Shown: one piece after another, positions 1 through 9,716 of the stretch | Layout: every line of letters begins with the position of its first letter | Position numbering within the stretch: position 1 is the first letter of the stretch | Origin: Corynebacterium aurimucosum | Lineage (GTDB): Bacteria; Actinomycetota; Actinomycetes; Mycobacteriales; Mycobacteriaceae | Direction of reading: 5' to 3' | Assembly (NCBI RefSeq): GCF_030408555.1 | Contig: NZ_CP047048.1 | Location: 310,001 to 374,000 of the forward strand | Length of the DNA stretch: 64,000 nt | Program-made: the position numbers and the translations under genes | The notes under the pieces: model-generated | Databases searched by the model: none | What the model was told of the DNA's origin: nothing | What the model saw: the letters and a program-made list of their open reading frames with translations, nothing else

Positions 1-3000
1 CGGCGAAGCGAACTGCCAGGACAGCAGCTCGATGAGCAGCAGGCGGGCGAGCTCGTGCTCGTTCAGGTCCTCCGCCTTCAGCCCGTCCAGCTTGCCGGAG
101 GGAGCCAGCGGTGCCACGGCGTCGACGAAGTCCTGGGTGAGTTCGAAGGGGCGGGCCACCAGGTTCGGGATGTAGCGGCCTACCAGGGCATCCAGGTCCA
201 GCTCCTGCGGCAGCAGCTCATCGAGCTTCTCCGCGAAGGCCGGAACGCCCTCGCGCAGTACGCGGGAGTGGAAAGGAACATCGATACCCGGGACCATGAC
301 CGCCGCGCGCGGGGCGATGGCATTGGCCTTATCCACCAGAGCTTTGAGTCCTTTCTTGGTGCCGGCGACGGAGTACTGCTGGCCGCGGATGTTGTAGTTA
401 ACAATCTCCAGGAACTCACCGGTGGCCTCGGAGACCTCAGCCACCCAGGCGTCGACGCTGTCTGCATCAATGCCGGCCATGTTCGGGCGCAGAGCCGCCA
501 TGGCGTACTCGGAGTTGCCCTCCGCATCGCGCGGGACGAGGCTGCCCATGGCGGAGCCGCGGGAGTAGACGATGTCGATGACCCCCTCAAGGTCAAAGAT
601 ATTCGCCAGCGAAGCCAGCGCGGTGTACTCGCCCAGGGAGTGACCGGCGAAGTAGGAGGTCGGGGCCAGGGCGTCCTCGGCGCGCAGGCGCTCGGTCTGG
701 GCATAGGCCACCACAGCCAGGGCCACCTGCGTGAACTGGGTCAGGTGCAGCACGCCCTGCGGGTGGCGGAAGGTGGTGCCGCGAACGGTCAGCTCCGTCG
801 GGTTCTCATCGATGACTTTCTGGATGCTAAAGCCGAGGTTCTCGCGGGTATGCACATCGGCGCGGCGCCAGGCTTCGCGCGCTGCCGGGGAGGCCTGACG
901 GTCGCCCTTGCCCATGCCTTCGGCCTGGATGCCCTGGCCGGGGTAGACGTACGCCGTGGTCGGCGCGGCAAGCAGGGCCTGGCCGCGGGAGACGACTTCG
1001 CCCTCGATGCGGCAGGTGACTTCGAGGGCCTGGTGGATGCCCTTGCGGCCGACGCGCTCGACGGTGACCTCGATGTCATCGCCCAGCTGCACCATGCCGT
1101 ACATGGAGTAGGTCCAGCCCACCACGCGGCCGTGGCGTCCGGCCACCTGCTGTGCCGCGGCCGAGAGCCACATACCGTGCACCAGCGGTGCCTGCAGGTT
1201 AACCAGCTGGGCCGCGTTATAGGAGGTGTGAATCGGGTTATAGTCGCCGGAGACCAGCGCAAAGGGCGTCATGTCCTGCGGGGCGGTGACGGTGGCGCGG
1301 TCGATAAAGGAGCGCGGTGTCGGCACCACCTTGGTGGCGGACTTGCCGCCTCCCCACTCCGGTGCTTGGCTCGGTGCGGCGGTGCCGGTGGCGCGGCCGC
1401 GGATGGCAAAGCGGTGCATCTGCGTGGCTACGATGTCACCGGAAGCGTGATCCTTGAGCTCGAGCTCCACCGTGACGATGCGTCCGGAGACGGATTCCTC
1501 GATGGCGGTGCAGGAGGAGGTGACGTCGATCTGGCGGCCGTCGGCAAGCTGCTCCAGCGGCACGCGCAGGTCGATGACGTGGTCCAAGTGCACCGCGTTA
1601 AGCAGGCCTTCGATGACCGGGTAGCCATCCTCTAGGCGGCCGGAGCCGAGCGCGGCATAGATGGCCGGCCAGCACGGGCCGACCAGAACATCCGGGGTGC
1701 CGGCTTTCTCTGTGGAGGACTCACCGCAGGTCACCGCGCTGTGTGCGGAGAGCAGCGAAGCAGGGAAGTGGAAGGAGTAGCCGGACTCGACGGTGGGCAT
1801 CTTAGTGATCTCATTGCCCTGCTCCGCCGTGGAGCCGACACCAGCCAAGCCCTCCAGGAGGGTGAAGACGGAGTTAGGCAGGCGCTCCTCGGAGACCACC
1901 GGGGAGCCACCCGTGGCTACATCCTCCGGCAGGTCCACAGGGACGGTGACCTCGCGAACGTAGAAGGGGCGCTGCTCCTCCGGCAGGTCATCCCAATAGG
2001 AGTCCGCCGTGATAACAATCTCCCAGTTGCCTTCAGCATCCTGGCGCAGGTCGAAGGCGTTCTCATCCATCTCATAAGCCGGGTTGGCCATGAGGTGGCC
2101 GTGCCACAGAAGGGTAGGAGAAGTGCGCAGGAATGCGGCCTCATCGGCGGCGGAGTTCAGGCGGGAGAAAGCCTTCTGCGGCTTGACTCCCTGCTCCAGC
2201 AGCGCATCCGTGGTGGCCTGCTCGAAGCGGGCAAGCAGGTCCGCCACGGGCTCGTTCTTCTTGGTAATGCCGGCCACGGCCACGGGGCCGGGGATGATGC
2301 GCACCTGGTCAGCGGTGTAGCGCTCATCCTGTGCCTGCCAGAGGGTGTCCTTGCCAAACCAGGACTTCAGGTCACCGTCCAGGGCCGGTACCCACGGCAT
2401 GGGCTTGACGTGCTTGTAGTGCAGGGAAATCCACCAGGCGGCATCGCGCGCGGAGACCTCGGTGGTGCGTGCGGCAGGGTAAGCATCCAGCAGCTTGGCC
2501 ACGGCCTGCGGGGCATCGTGCACAGCTTCCACAGCGGGGAAGAGGGTTTCAATCTGGCCGTGGTCGGCCGGGTTCAGGCGGGCCTCAACGCGGTGCAGGA
2601 GATCGAAGAAGCGATCATCCCAGCTCGGATCCACGAACGGGTGGGCCAGCTTCACGAAGCGCTCGAGCCACTCCGCGTAGGTCATGGACTCCACATCGCC
2701 GAAGTAAGGCTTGCAGGTCTTGGCCAGGGCGTCGATGATCTCCTGGCGGTGGGCCGGGTATTCCTCGATGCTCAGGGAAGTAATCAGGCGCGAGGCCGCG
2801 GCGAAGGAATTATCCAGGTCGTGGATGTCCGCCAGCAGGTGGGACTGCGAGGATGCAACGCCGTGCGCGCCGGTGCCGCGGCCGACCCATCCGCCGTTCT
2901 TGGAAGGCGAAATGCCTTCCGTGTTGACCAGCAGGTCCTTCACCGAATCGGTGGCCTTGGCTTCCTTGGTGGCCATGGCGACGGTGCCGAGGAAGACGGC

Positions 3001-4728
3001 GTCGACAGGCATGGCCGGCATAGCGTGCTTCTTCGCCCACTCACCGGTGAGGTAGGAGGTGGCGCGATCCGGGGAGGCGATGCCGCCGCCGACTGCCAAG
3101 TAGACGTTGGGGTGCTGGCGGATTTCGGCGTAGGTATCCAGCAGCATGTCATCCAGGTTGACCCAGGAGTGGTGGCCGCCGGCGTGGCCGTCCTCGACCT
3201 GCATGATGATGCGGTCCTCCGGGTAGGCTGTGGCGATGGCCAGCACATCCCGGATCTGCTTCGCGGTGCCGGGCTTGAAGGAGATGAAGGGGAAACCATC
3301 GGCGTGAAGGCGGTCCAGCAGCTCGCCAGCTTCCTCTACTTCCGGGATACCGGCGGAGATGCACACGCCGTTGAAAGCCGCACCGGCCGCGCGTGCCTTG
3401 GGCACGATGCGCGCCTGGCCGAAGTGCAGGTTCCACAGGAAGCGGTCAAAGAACATGGTGTTGAACTGCGCCGTGCGGCCAGGGCGCAGGTGCTGCTCCA
3501 TTGTGGCCAGGTGGGCGCGGAAGACCTCATCGGAGTACATGCCGCCGCCGGCCATCTCCGTCCAGTGGCCAGCGTTGGCTGCCGCGGCCACGATCTCACC
3601 ATCAGCGGAGGTCGGCGTCATGCCGCCCAGCATGATCGGGGACAGGCCCGTGAGATCGGAGAAGCGGGTCTGGGTATAGGTGCGGCCATTGGGAAGCTCG
3701 ATGGTGCGCGGGGCGAAGTCAGCGTAGTTCAGGGCCTTGGGCAGTTCAGCGCCCGGCGTCGCCAGCGCATCAAGCTCCTGCGGGGTGGCGGCCGAGACCA
3801 CCGTGACTCCCGTGCCTTCCACCACGCGGCGGGTGATGTTCGCCAAGGCGCGGTCGAGAACAATGAGGTGCTCGGAGTCGAGCGCGGCGAGCGTGGCCGG
3901 CCAGTCGTGTTCGGTGACCAGGATGGCTTCGGCCTGGGTGCGGGCCTCATCCACGTCGAGGCCGCACTTCTGAGCCAGGTCTATGGTGCGCTCGGCGGCT
4001 GGGGCGAGCACCGGGTTGTGGAAAGGAAGGGCCACGGGCAGCTCATCAAAGCGGGGGCTGAGCTCATCGCCGCCGACGGTACGCTTCTCCAGCTCGGCGT
4101 TGAAGCTCTTCACGGCCTCGTCGATGGCGGTGCGGGTGGCAGCCAGGTCCTCCGGGCTGCCGGACAGCGCAAAGTGGCGGCGGCCGTTGACCACGGCGAT
4201 GGCGGCGGTGCCGTGCAGGTACTCGGTGATGAAGCTGCGCTCCAGGCCGCGAATGGACAGCATCTGGAAGCGCGGATCGGAGCCGTTGACCGCGCTGGCG
4301 GCGGTGCCCATCAGGATGGCCAGGGCCAGGGCTTGCGCTGGCTTGTCGACGGCCAACGCGCCCAAGCTGCCCTGCGAATGCCCAGCGCGCTCGTCGATGT
4401 CGACGCCCAGGTCACGCAGCTGCTCGATAGCGGCAATCTGGCCGAGGACGATGCCGGGGATGGAGACCGCCGGCAGGGCATCGAGGGACGTGGACTCGGT
4501 GGAACCCGCAATGAGCTGCTCGAGGCGCTCGAGCGCGCCGGGGCACGTGGAGGCGATGGTGCGTGCGGCGGGGCCGGTGAGGCTGCGTGCCTGGGCGAGG
4601 GTCTCGCGCAGGGTGTCAGCAGTGGCGGCAGACTGCGCGGCGGTGGCGATGAAACCCTGCCAATCGGAGCCTTGTCCGGCGAAAAGTACGGCCGGGCGGG
4701 GCATGGAATGCAGCATAGTAACAGGCAT
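1..4728 (-). CDS. fas: Type I fatty acid synthase (FAS-I), N-terminal half, partial
   Basis: An open frame of 1576 codons runs from ATG at 4728 to the left edge, preceded by the purine-rich RBS AAAGAGGAAAG. Domains follow the actinobacterial/fungal FAS-I order. An acyltransferase domain carries GHSQGS (residues 116-121, nucleophile S118). A flavin-dependent enoyl reductase barrel follows, with LSPIMLGGMTPTS near residue 363. A MaoC-type hot-dog dehydratase segment carries DYNPIHTS near 1160, and a malonyl/palmitoyl transferase carries GHSLGEY near 1362-1368. The ACP, ketoreductase and ketosynthase regions of the roughly 3000-residue family would lie left of the window. The enzyme makes cytosolic acyl-CoA for lipids and, in mycolate-positive species, for mycolic acids. 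C. glutamicum has two such genes (fasA, fasB), and which one this is cannot be told here. The long ORFs on the opposite strand are GC-rich shadows. Confidence 0.97.
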   Translation of the reverse strand, partial: MPVTMLHSMPRPAVLFAGQGSDWQGFIATAAQSAATADTLRETLAQARSLTGPAARTIASTCPGALERLEQLIAGSTESTSLDALPAVSIPGIVLGQIAAIEQLRDLGVDIDERAGHSQGSLGALAVDKPAQALALAILMGTAASAVNGSDPRFQMLSIRGLERSFITEYLHGTAAIAVVNGRRHFALSGSPEDLAATRTAIDEAVKSFNAELEKRTVGGDELSPRFDELPVALPFHNPVLAPAAERTIDLAQKCGLDVDEARTQAEAILVTEHDWPATLAALDSEHLIVLDRALANITRRVVEGTGVTVVSAATPQELDALATPGAELPKALNYADFAPRTIELPNGRTYTQTRFSDLTGLSPIMLGGMTPTSADGEIVAAAANAGHWTEMAGGGMYSDEVFRAHLATMEQHLRPGRTAQFNTMFFDRFLWNLHFGQARIVPKARAAGAAFNGVCISAGIPEVEEAGELLDRLHADGFPFISFKPGTAKQIRDVLAIATAYPEDRIIMQVEDGHAGGHHSWVNLDDMLLDTYAEIRQHPNVYLAVGGGIASPDRATSYLTGEWAKKHAMPAMPVDAVFLGTVAMATKEAKATDSVKDLLVNTEGISPSKNGGWVGRGTGAHGVASSQSHLLADIHDLDNSFAAASRLITSLSIEEYPAHRQEIIDALAKTCKPYFGDVESMTYAEWLERFVKLAHPFVDPSWDDRFFDLLHRVEARLNPADHGQIETLFPAVEAVHDAPQAVAKLLDAYPAARTTEVSARDAAWWISLHYKHVKPMPWVPALDGDLKSWFGKDTLWQAQDERYTADQVRIIPGPVAVAGITKKNEPVADLLARFEQATTDALLEQGVKPQKAFSRLNSAADEAAFLRTSPTLLWHGHLMANPAYEMDENAFDLRQDAEGNWEIVITADSYWDDLPEEQRPFYVREVTVPVDLPEDVATGGSPVVSEERLPNSVFTLLEGLAGVGSTAEQGNEITKMPTVESGYSFHFPASLLSAHSAVTCGESSTEKAGTPDVLVGPCWPAIYAALGSGRLEDGYPVIEGLLNAVHLDHVIDLRVPLEQLADGRQIDVTSSCTAIEESVSGRIVTVELELKDHASGDIVATQMHRFAIRGRATGTAAPSQAPEWGGGKSATKVVPTPRSFIDRATVTAPQDMTPFALVSGDYNPIHTSYNAAQLVNLQAPLVHGMWLSAAAQQVAGRHGRVVGWTYSMYGMVQLGDDIEVTVERVGRKGIHQALEVTCRIEGEVVSRGQALLAAPTTAYVYPGQGIQAEGMGKGDRQASPAAREAWRRADVHTRENLGFSIQKVIDENPTELTVRGTTFRHPQGVLHLTQFTQVALAVVAYAQTERLRAEDALAPTSYFAGHSLGEYTALASLANIFDLEGVIDIVYSRGSAMGSLVPRDAEGNSEYAMAALRPNMAGIDADSVDAWVAEVSEATGEFLEIVNYNIRGQQYSVAGTKKGLKALVDKANAIAPRAAVMVPGIDVPFHSRVLREGVPAFAEKLDELLPQELDLDALVGRYIPNLVARPFELTQDFVDAVAPLAPSGKLDGLKAEDLNEHELARLLLIELLSWQFASP

Positions 4729-5027
4729 CTTTCCTCTTTTGAGCTGATGGGGAACGGTTTTATGAAGAGCTGTGGGCAAGATTAGTTAGCCCTACAGAAC
4801 AATCATGATGTGCCACCGTAGTCGAAGCCTTCGCACAAAGCGGCCTCCCGCGCGGAAAATGTGAGGTTTTTCTCACGTTTGGGTTGTGGGGGTACTCGCC
4901 GCGTCGCCGCCGCGCGAAGTTGCGCAACCTTTTGTATTCTTGGCCTCACTGCAGCGGCTCGGGGAGGAGCAGGGGTGGCTCAGCATCGGTTCGCGCAGCA
5001 TGAAAGAAAAGAAAACAAGGGGGGACT
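4729..5027. other. Intergenic region between divergent fas and the YbjN-like gene
   Basis: This 299-bp gap separates two divergent genes and must hold both promoters. It is more AT-rich than the flanks near 4730-4810 and contains the RBS sequences of both genes. I could not identify a convincing operator, RNA or small gene in it. Confidence 0.5.
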
Positions 5028-6026
5028 ATGCCTCAATCAGCAACCGAGAAAACAAACAAGACACCAGCTCGGCTCAGCAAAAGCCGAGTCATCAAAACCA
5101 TGACCAAGCTGGCCGGAAAGCTGGAGGAAGATTCCTCCACCGGCTTGCCCACCATCAAAATTGCCGGCGGTCTCTTAAGTATCGACGTCAACGAGGACAA
5201 GGGCGGCCTCTGTGTCCTTGGGTATTGGGGCGGTGCAGTGCGCTTCAACCCGGACCGGCAGCCTTTGCGCATGGAGGTCAATGATCTCAACGGCGGTGGA
5301 ATCTCTGGCAACCTCGTTGCCGAGCCCTGTGGAAGCTCTACTATGCATACCCACCTGCTGGTCCTTGCGCCGCCTTATCTGCCGTCGACGGCCACGAATG
5401 CTCAGCTCAAGAGCATTATCGCGGGCTATGCGGCCGAAATGTCGGCGGTCTTCGCGCGCCTAGATGAGCAGTTTCCGGAAGAGCCCTCCAAGCCACGGAA
5501 GGGGTCTGGGCTTAAACCGGTATCGCCCCACTGTTTCAGCGAGGCTTATGGGGTTTCAGCGGTGGGGATGTGGCGGGTGCACGAGCGCGCCACGCGCCTG
5601 GCAATGATCGGCACGCCCGTTCACGTGGTGGACCACCGGAACGGGGCCGTGAGCATCCTCATCAATGAACACGTGATCACTATTGAATCCGCTCGTGATG
5701 GCTCCGGGGATATTGAACTCCGCCTCGTCACGCCCTCCGGCCGCTGTGCGTGCGACCTTGATGCCCTCGTGCGCTGGGCCGAGTTTATGAATGATGATCA
5801 ATATGTCTACTCCGCGCGCATCGAGGTGGTGAACCTCGATGGCGGCGATGGGCAGGACCTGGTCTTGGTGGCCACGGCCCGCATTCCCACGAAGTGGGGC
5901 TACACCGATGAGCAGCTGGATTGGCAGCTCAGCACGTTGGTGAGCCAGCTTGTCGGTGCTGGTGAAGCGTTCTACCGAACCTTCAACCCCACGCGCGTGA
6001 TGCGCTATATCGACCGCGCGGCTTAG
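5028..6026 (+). CDS. YbjN-domain-like hypothetical protein
   Basis: A 332-residue soluble protein with no signal peptide or membrane segment. ATG at 5028 is preceded by a strong RBS (AAGGGGGGAC). Two similar stretches are visible, one near residues 50-150 and one near 235-325 ending GAGEAFYRTF. Both have the alternating beta-strand and C-terminal helix look of the YbjN/T3SS-chaperone-like fold, so it may be a tandem YbjN protein. The assignment comes from sequence feel and no catalytic motif is present. Its stop overlaps the 3' end of the convergent acyl-CoA ligase gene by 4 bp. No function can be named. Confidence 0.75.
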   Translation: MPQSATEKTNKTPARLSKSRVIKTMTKLAGKLEEDSSTGLPTIKIAGGLLSIDVNEDKGGLCVLGYWGGAVRFNPDRQPLRMEVNDLNGGGISGNLVAEPCGSSTMHTHLLVLAPPYLPSTATNAQLKSIIAGYAAEMSAVFARLDEQFPEEPSKPRKGSGLKPVSPHCFSEAYGVSAVGMWRVHERATRLAMIGTPVHVVDHRNGAVSILINEHVITIESARDGSGDIELRLVTPSGRCACDLDALVRWAEFMNDDQYVYSARIEVVNLDGGDGQDLVLVATARIPTKWGYTDEQLDWQLSTLVSQLVGAGEAFYRTFNPTRVMRYIDRAA

Positions 6027-7762
6027 GCGGAAGCTTCTTTGCCGAGCAGTTTGAGGAGGTCCTGCTGCACTTCGCGGCGGCGGACCTTGCCAAGCTGGTC
6101 GGAGGCCAGGTGCTCGAAGTGGTAGAAGGTGCGCGGTACCTTGTAGCGGGTCAGGCGCTCGCGGCAGTAGTCCTTGAGGCCCTCTGGATCGAGCACCGCG
6201 CCATCCTCCAGGATGATGCAGGCCACGACATCCTCGGAGCCGTCCGCGCGCGGACGGCCGACGATGGCCACGTTGGTAACGTCCGGGTGCTGGCGGATAA
6301 CGTCTTCCACTTCGGCCGGGTACACATTGAAGCCGCCGGTAATGATCATTTCCTTGATGCGGGAGACGATCTTGATGAAGCCATCGGATTCCATGATTGC
6401 CATGTCACCCGTGCGGTACCACCCTTCGTGGAAGGACTGCTCGGTGGCCTCCGGCATGTTGAAGTAGCCTTTGAACACCTGCGGCCCGCGCACGAGGAGT
6501 TCGCCCGCGGTGCCATCCGGCTGGGTCTCGCTGAGGTTGTCTGGGTTGCCGATGCGCACCTCGGTATCCGGGAAGGGGATGCCGATATAGCCGGGGCGGC
6601 GGTTCTTGTTGAGCGGGTTTGCGGCCACGATCGGCGAGGTTTCCGTGAGCCCATAGCCCTCCACGAGCAGGCCGCCGGTCAGCATCTCCCATTCCTCAAC
6701 GATCTCCTCTGGTAGCGCTGCTGCGCCCGAGAGGCTGTTCCCGATGCCGTGGAGATCGATGTTCTGTTCCTTGGCTGCCTCCATAACCTTGGAGTAGATC
6801 GTGGGCACGCCCGGCATCCAGGTGGGGAGGCGCTTCTTCATGATGTCGAGGAGCAGAGGAACCTTCGGTGCAGGGGTGAGGACCAGCTCGCCGCCAATGT
6901 GTACGCCAAGGGCGGCGATGAGGGTGAGTCCATAGACGTGGAAGAGGGGGAGGGCGGCGAGCATGCGCTCGGGCTTCTTGCCCAATTCGGGCACCCACGC
7001 TTCCGCCATCTTCATGTTGCAGTACAGGTTGGAGTGGGTCAGCTCCGCTCCCTTGGGTCTGCCGGTGGTTCCGGAGGTGTAAAGGATTAGTGCGGTATCG
7101 TCGCGGTTGACCTTGGCGTCTTCGAGCTTCTGGCCCTGCCCGCCGATGGCGCGGCCCGTGAGCGTGCTCCACGGAACGGTGTTGGGGGCGGGAACTGAAA
7201 GCTCGGCCCGCTTGTCCTTAATGAAAGGAAGGGGCAAGCGCAGTAGCAGCTGCTTGGGGCGCGGCATGGCCTCAATCATGTTGACCGTAACGATCGTCTC
7301 CAGCGGCGTGGAATCACGCAGCTCCTCAAAGACCGGGCTCGCCTTATCCCAGACCACGGCCACGCGGGCGGCGTGGTCCTGGAACAGGGGCTCGAGCTCA
7401 GCAGCGGTGTAGAGCGGGTTATGCTCCACGACGGTCGCCCCAAGCTTCAAGATGGCATAGAAGACCGCCACGTGCTGGGGGCAGTTGGGGAGCGCTACGG
7501 CGACGCGGTCACCGGGGCGAATGCCGAAGGCCTTAAGCCCCGCTGCGGCGGCGCGCACGTGGGTGTCGAGTTCGCGGTAGGTCATCTGGTGACCAAAGAA
7601 CCACGTGGCGGGCCTTTCGCCGAATTCCTCCACGGTTTCTCGGTAGGAGTCCAAGAGCGTTTCGGTGCCGTAATCCAGATTGGGTTTAGTCCACTCAGGG
7701 TAATACTGGAGCCAGGCTTTCGTCTCAAAGGCGGAGGGGGCCTGGGCAGGGGATTCGGTCAT
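6023..7762 (-). CDS. fadD: Long-chain fatty acid--CoA ligase (FadD family), copy 1
   Basis: A 579-residue member of the adenylate-forming superfamily that would convert fatty acid, ATP and CoA to acyl-CoA, AMP and PPi. Visible motifs are the P-loop-like YTSGTTGRPKG, the A5 motif YGLTETSP, the A7 region YRTGD and the hinge/A8 region IKEMIITGGFNVYPAEVE. The C-terminal lysine region LGKVRRR supplies the A10 catalytic Lys. ATG at 7762 follows a clear AAGGAG. A -10-like TATACT lies at complement(7806..7811). The next gene on the same strand is a close paralogue with the same N-terminal KAWLQYYPEWT signature, so the pair arose by tandem duplication. With FAS-I nearby, a role in acyl activation for lipid or mycolate metabolism is likely. 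The true substrate is unknown. Confidence 0.93.
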   Translation of the reverse strand: MTESPAQAPSAFETKAWLQYYPEWTKPNLDYGTETLLDSYRETVEEFGERPATWFFGHQMTYRELDTHVRAAAAGLKAFGIRPGDRVAVALPNCPQHVAVFYAILKLGATVVEHNPLYTAAELEPLFQDHAARVAVVWDKASPVFEELRDSTPLETIVTVNMIEAMPRPKQLLLRLPLPFIKDKRAELSVPAPNTVPWSTLTGRAIGGQGQKLEDAKVNRDDTALILYTSGTTGRPKGAELTHSNLYCNMKMAEAWVPELGKKPERMLAALPLFHVYGLTLIAALGVHIGGELVLTPAPKVPLLLDIMKKRLPTWMPGVPTIYSKVMEAAKEQNIDLHGIGNSLSGAAALPEEIVEEWEMLTGGLLVEGYGLTETSPIVAANPLNKNRRPGYIGIPFPDTEVRIGNPDNLSETQPDGTAGELLVRGPQVFKGYFNMPEATEQSFHEGWYRTGDMAIMESDGFIKIVSRIKEMIITGGFNVYPAEVEDVIRQHPDVTNVAIVGRPRADGSEDVVACIILEDGAVLDPEGLKDYCRERLTRYKVPRTFYHFEHLASDQLGKVRRREVQQDLLKLLGKEASA

Positions 7763-7927
7763 GTTCGCGAACTCCTTAGGTGGTCAAACTTATTATGTGT
7801 GGAACAGTATAACCAACTTGTGACAGAAGTCTCGCAAAAATTAGCAAAGTTGCTTCGAGGAGTGAAAATACAATAACCCCGGTGATATGCGTCTATCGCG
7901 CAGGGATCGCTCCGGGGCTATGGAGTG

Positions 7928-9640
7928 CTACTTCTCCGCCTTGAGGCGCTCGAGTAGATCCGCCTGAACCTCGCGGCGGCGAATCTTGCCCAGCTGGTCC
8001 GTGGCCAGCTTCTCAAAATGGTAGAAGGTGCGCGGCACCTTGTAGCGAGTCAGGCGCTCGCGGCAGTAGTCCTTGAGGCCTTCGGGGTCGAGCGCGGCGC
8101 CGTCGTTCAGCACGATGCAGGCCACGACGTCCTCCGAGCCGTCCGAACGCGGGCGGCCCACCACGGCGGCCTCCGCCACGTCTGGGTGGTCCAGCAGCGT
8201 TTCCTCAACCTCGCCGGGGTAGACATTGAAGCCGCCGGTGATGATGATTTCCTTAATGCGGCTGACCAAGCGGATGAAGCCATCTTCCTCCATCACGCCC
8301 ATATCACCGGTGCGGAACCAGCCATTGTGGAAGGCCTTCTCGGTGGCTTCCTCATCGCCGAAGTAGCCCTTGAAAATCTGCGGGCCGCGGGCCAGGACCT
8401 CACCTTCTTGGCCGTCCGGCATGGTCTCATCCAGGTTCTCCGGGTTGGCGATGCGAATTTCGGTATCCGGGAAGGGGATGCCCACGTAGCCGGGGCGGCG
8501 GTCGTTGCTCATGGGGTTGCCCACGATGATGGGCGAACACTCCGTCAAGCCATAGCCCTCCACGAGCAGGCCACCGGTGTACTTTTCCCACTTCTCCACG
8601 GTATTGACCGGCAGGGTCGAGGCACCGGAGAAGGCCGCGCGCACGCCATCGAGGGAGACGTCGTTTTCTTCCGCCTTCGCCACAATGCGCTCGTACAAGG
8701 TCGGCACACCCGGCACCCAGGTTGGGGTGTGCTTCTTCATGAGATCCATGATGAGCGGCATCTGCGGGCTCGGAAGCAGCACCAGCTCGCTGGCGATGAG
8801 CGGCGCCAAGGTGGCGTTCATGGTCAGGCCATAGGCATGGAAGAAGGGGAGGGCGGCGAGCATGCGCTCAGGGGAATCGCCCAGGCCCGGTACCCAGTGC
8901 TTGCCCATCAAGATATTGGAGAAGAGGTTGCCGTGGGTCAGCTCCGCACCCTTGGGGTTGCCGGTGGTGCCGGAGGTGTAGAGGATCAGCGCGGTGGTGT
9001 CCTTGGTGACTTCCTCCGGGGTGATGACGTCAGAACCATCGCCGCCGATCGCGTTGCCCACGAGGGATTCCCACGGCACCGTATTCGGGGCCGGGGCGGT
9101 GAGCTGATCGCGCTTGGACTTCAGCGGCGGAATAGGCAGGCGCAGGGCTAGGCGCTGCGGAGTCGGCATCGCGTTGATCATGTTGATGGAGACGACGGTC
9201 TCCAGGGAGGTCGTCGGACGCAGCTTCTCCAACGTGGAGGCCGTCTTATCCCATGCAATGGCGATGCGTGCGCCGTGGTTCTTAAACAGGCCCTCCAGCT
9301 CGTGGGCGGTGTAAAGCGGGTTGTGTAGCACCGCGATGGCGCCCAGCTTGAGTACGGCCCAAAAGGCGGAGATGAACTGCGGGCAGTTGGGGGCGACGAT
9401 GGCAACGCGGTCTCCCGGGCGCACGCCGAAAGCGCGGAGGCCGGCGGCTGCGCGGCGGACCTGCTTGTCCAGCTCGGCATAGGTCTGCGTGCGGCCGAAG
9501 AAGTAGGTTGCCGGCTTGTCGGGGTGGAGCGCGAGGTTGTTGTCGTAAACGTCGAGAAGCGTGGTGTCCCCGTACTCCAAGCTGTGCGGGGTCCACTCCG
9601 GGTAGTACTGGAGCCACGCCTTGGACTCGTATGCCGACAT
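7928..9640 (-). CDS. fadD: Long-chain fatty acid--CoA ligase (FadD family), copy 2
   Basis: A 570-residue acyl-CoA ligase paralogous to the downstream copy. It has YTSGTTGNPKG, YGLTECSP, FRTGD, IKEIIITGGFNVYPGEVE and a C-terminal LGKIRRR. The open frame extends upstream to 9787. I prefer ATG at 9640 because it has an RBS (GAAAGGTG) and gives the N-terminus MSAYESKAWLQYYPEW, which aligns with copy 1, whereas the longer form would overlap mshA. A TATACT box at complement(9679..9684) would give a 5' UTR of about 30 nt. The two copies are separated by 165 bp, so they may be transcribed independently. Confidence 0.93.
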   Translation of the reverse strand: MSAYESKAWLQYYPEWTPHSLEYGDTTLLDVYDNNLALHPDKPATYFFGRTQTYAELDKQVRRAAAGLRAFGVRPGDRVAIVAPNCPQFISAFWAVLKLGAIAVLHNPLYTAHELEGLFKNHGARIAIAWDKTASTLEKLRPTTSLETVVSINMINAMPTPQRLALRLPIPPLKSKRDQLTAPAPNTVPWESLVGNAIGGDGSDVITPEEVTKDTTALILYTSGTTGNPKGAELTHGNLFSNILMGKHWVPGLGDSPERMLAALPFFHAYGLTMNATLAPLIASELVLLPSPQMPLIMDLMKKHTPTWVPGVPTLYERIVAKAEENDVSLDGVRAAFSGASTLPVNTVEKWEKYTGGLLVEGYGLTECSPIIVGNPMSNDRRPGYVGIPFPDTEIRIANPENLDETMPDGQEGEVLARGPQIFKGYFGDEEATEKAFHNGWFRTGDMGVMEEDGFIRLVSRIKEIIITGGFNVYPGEVEETLLDHPDVAEAAVVGRPRSDGSEDVVACIVLNDGAALDPEGLKDYCRERLTRYKVPRTFYHFEKLATDQLGKIRRREVQADLLERLKAEK

Positions 9641-9716
9641 CGATTCACCTTTCGGTCGCGTAGGTTGAGGTACGGGCCAGTATAACGCGGCTCGTTTCGG
9701 GATACACTGGAAAATT

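Noticed and set aside
55..4785. Long plus-strand ORFs (526 and 1014 codons) opposite fas
   Set aside because: They are antisense to a clear FAS-I reading frame, have Gly/Arg/His-rich composition and no recognisable domain.
8018..9151. Plus-strand 377-codon ORF opposite fadD copy 2
   Set aside because: Shadow frame of a strongly conserved acyl-CoA ligase; no RBS or domain.
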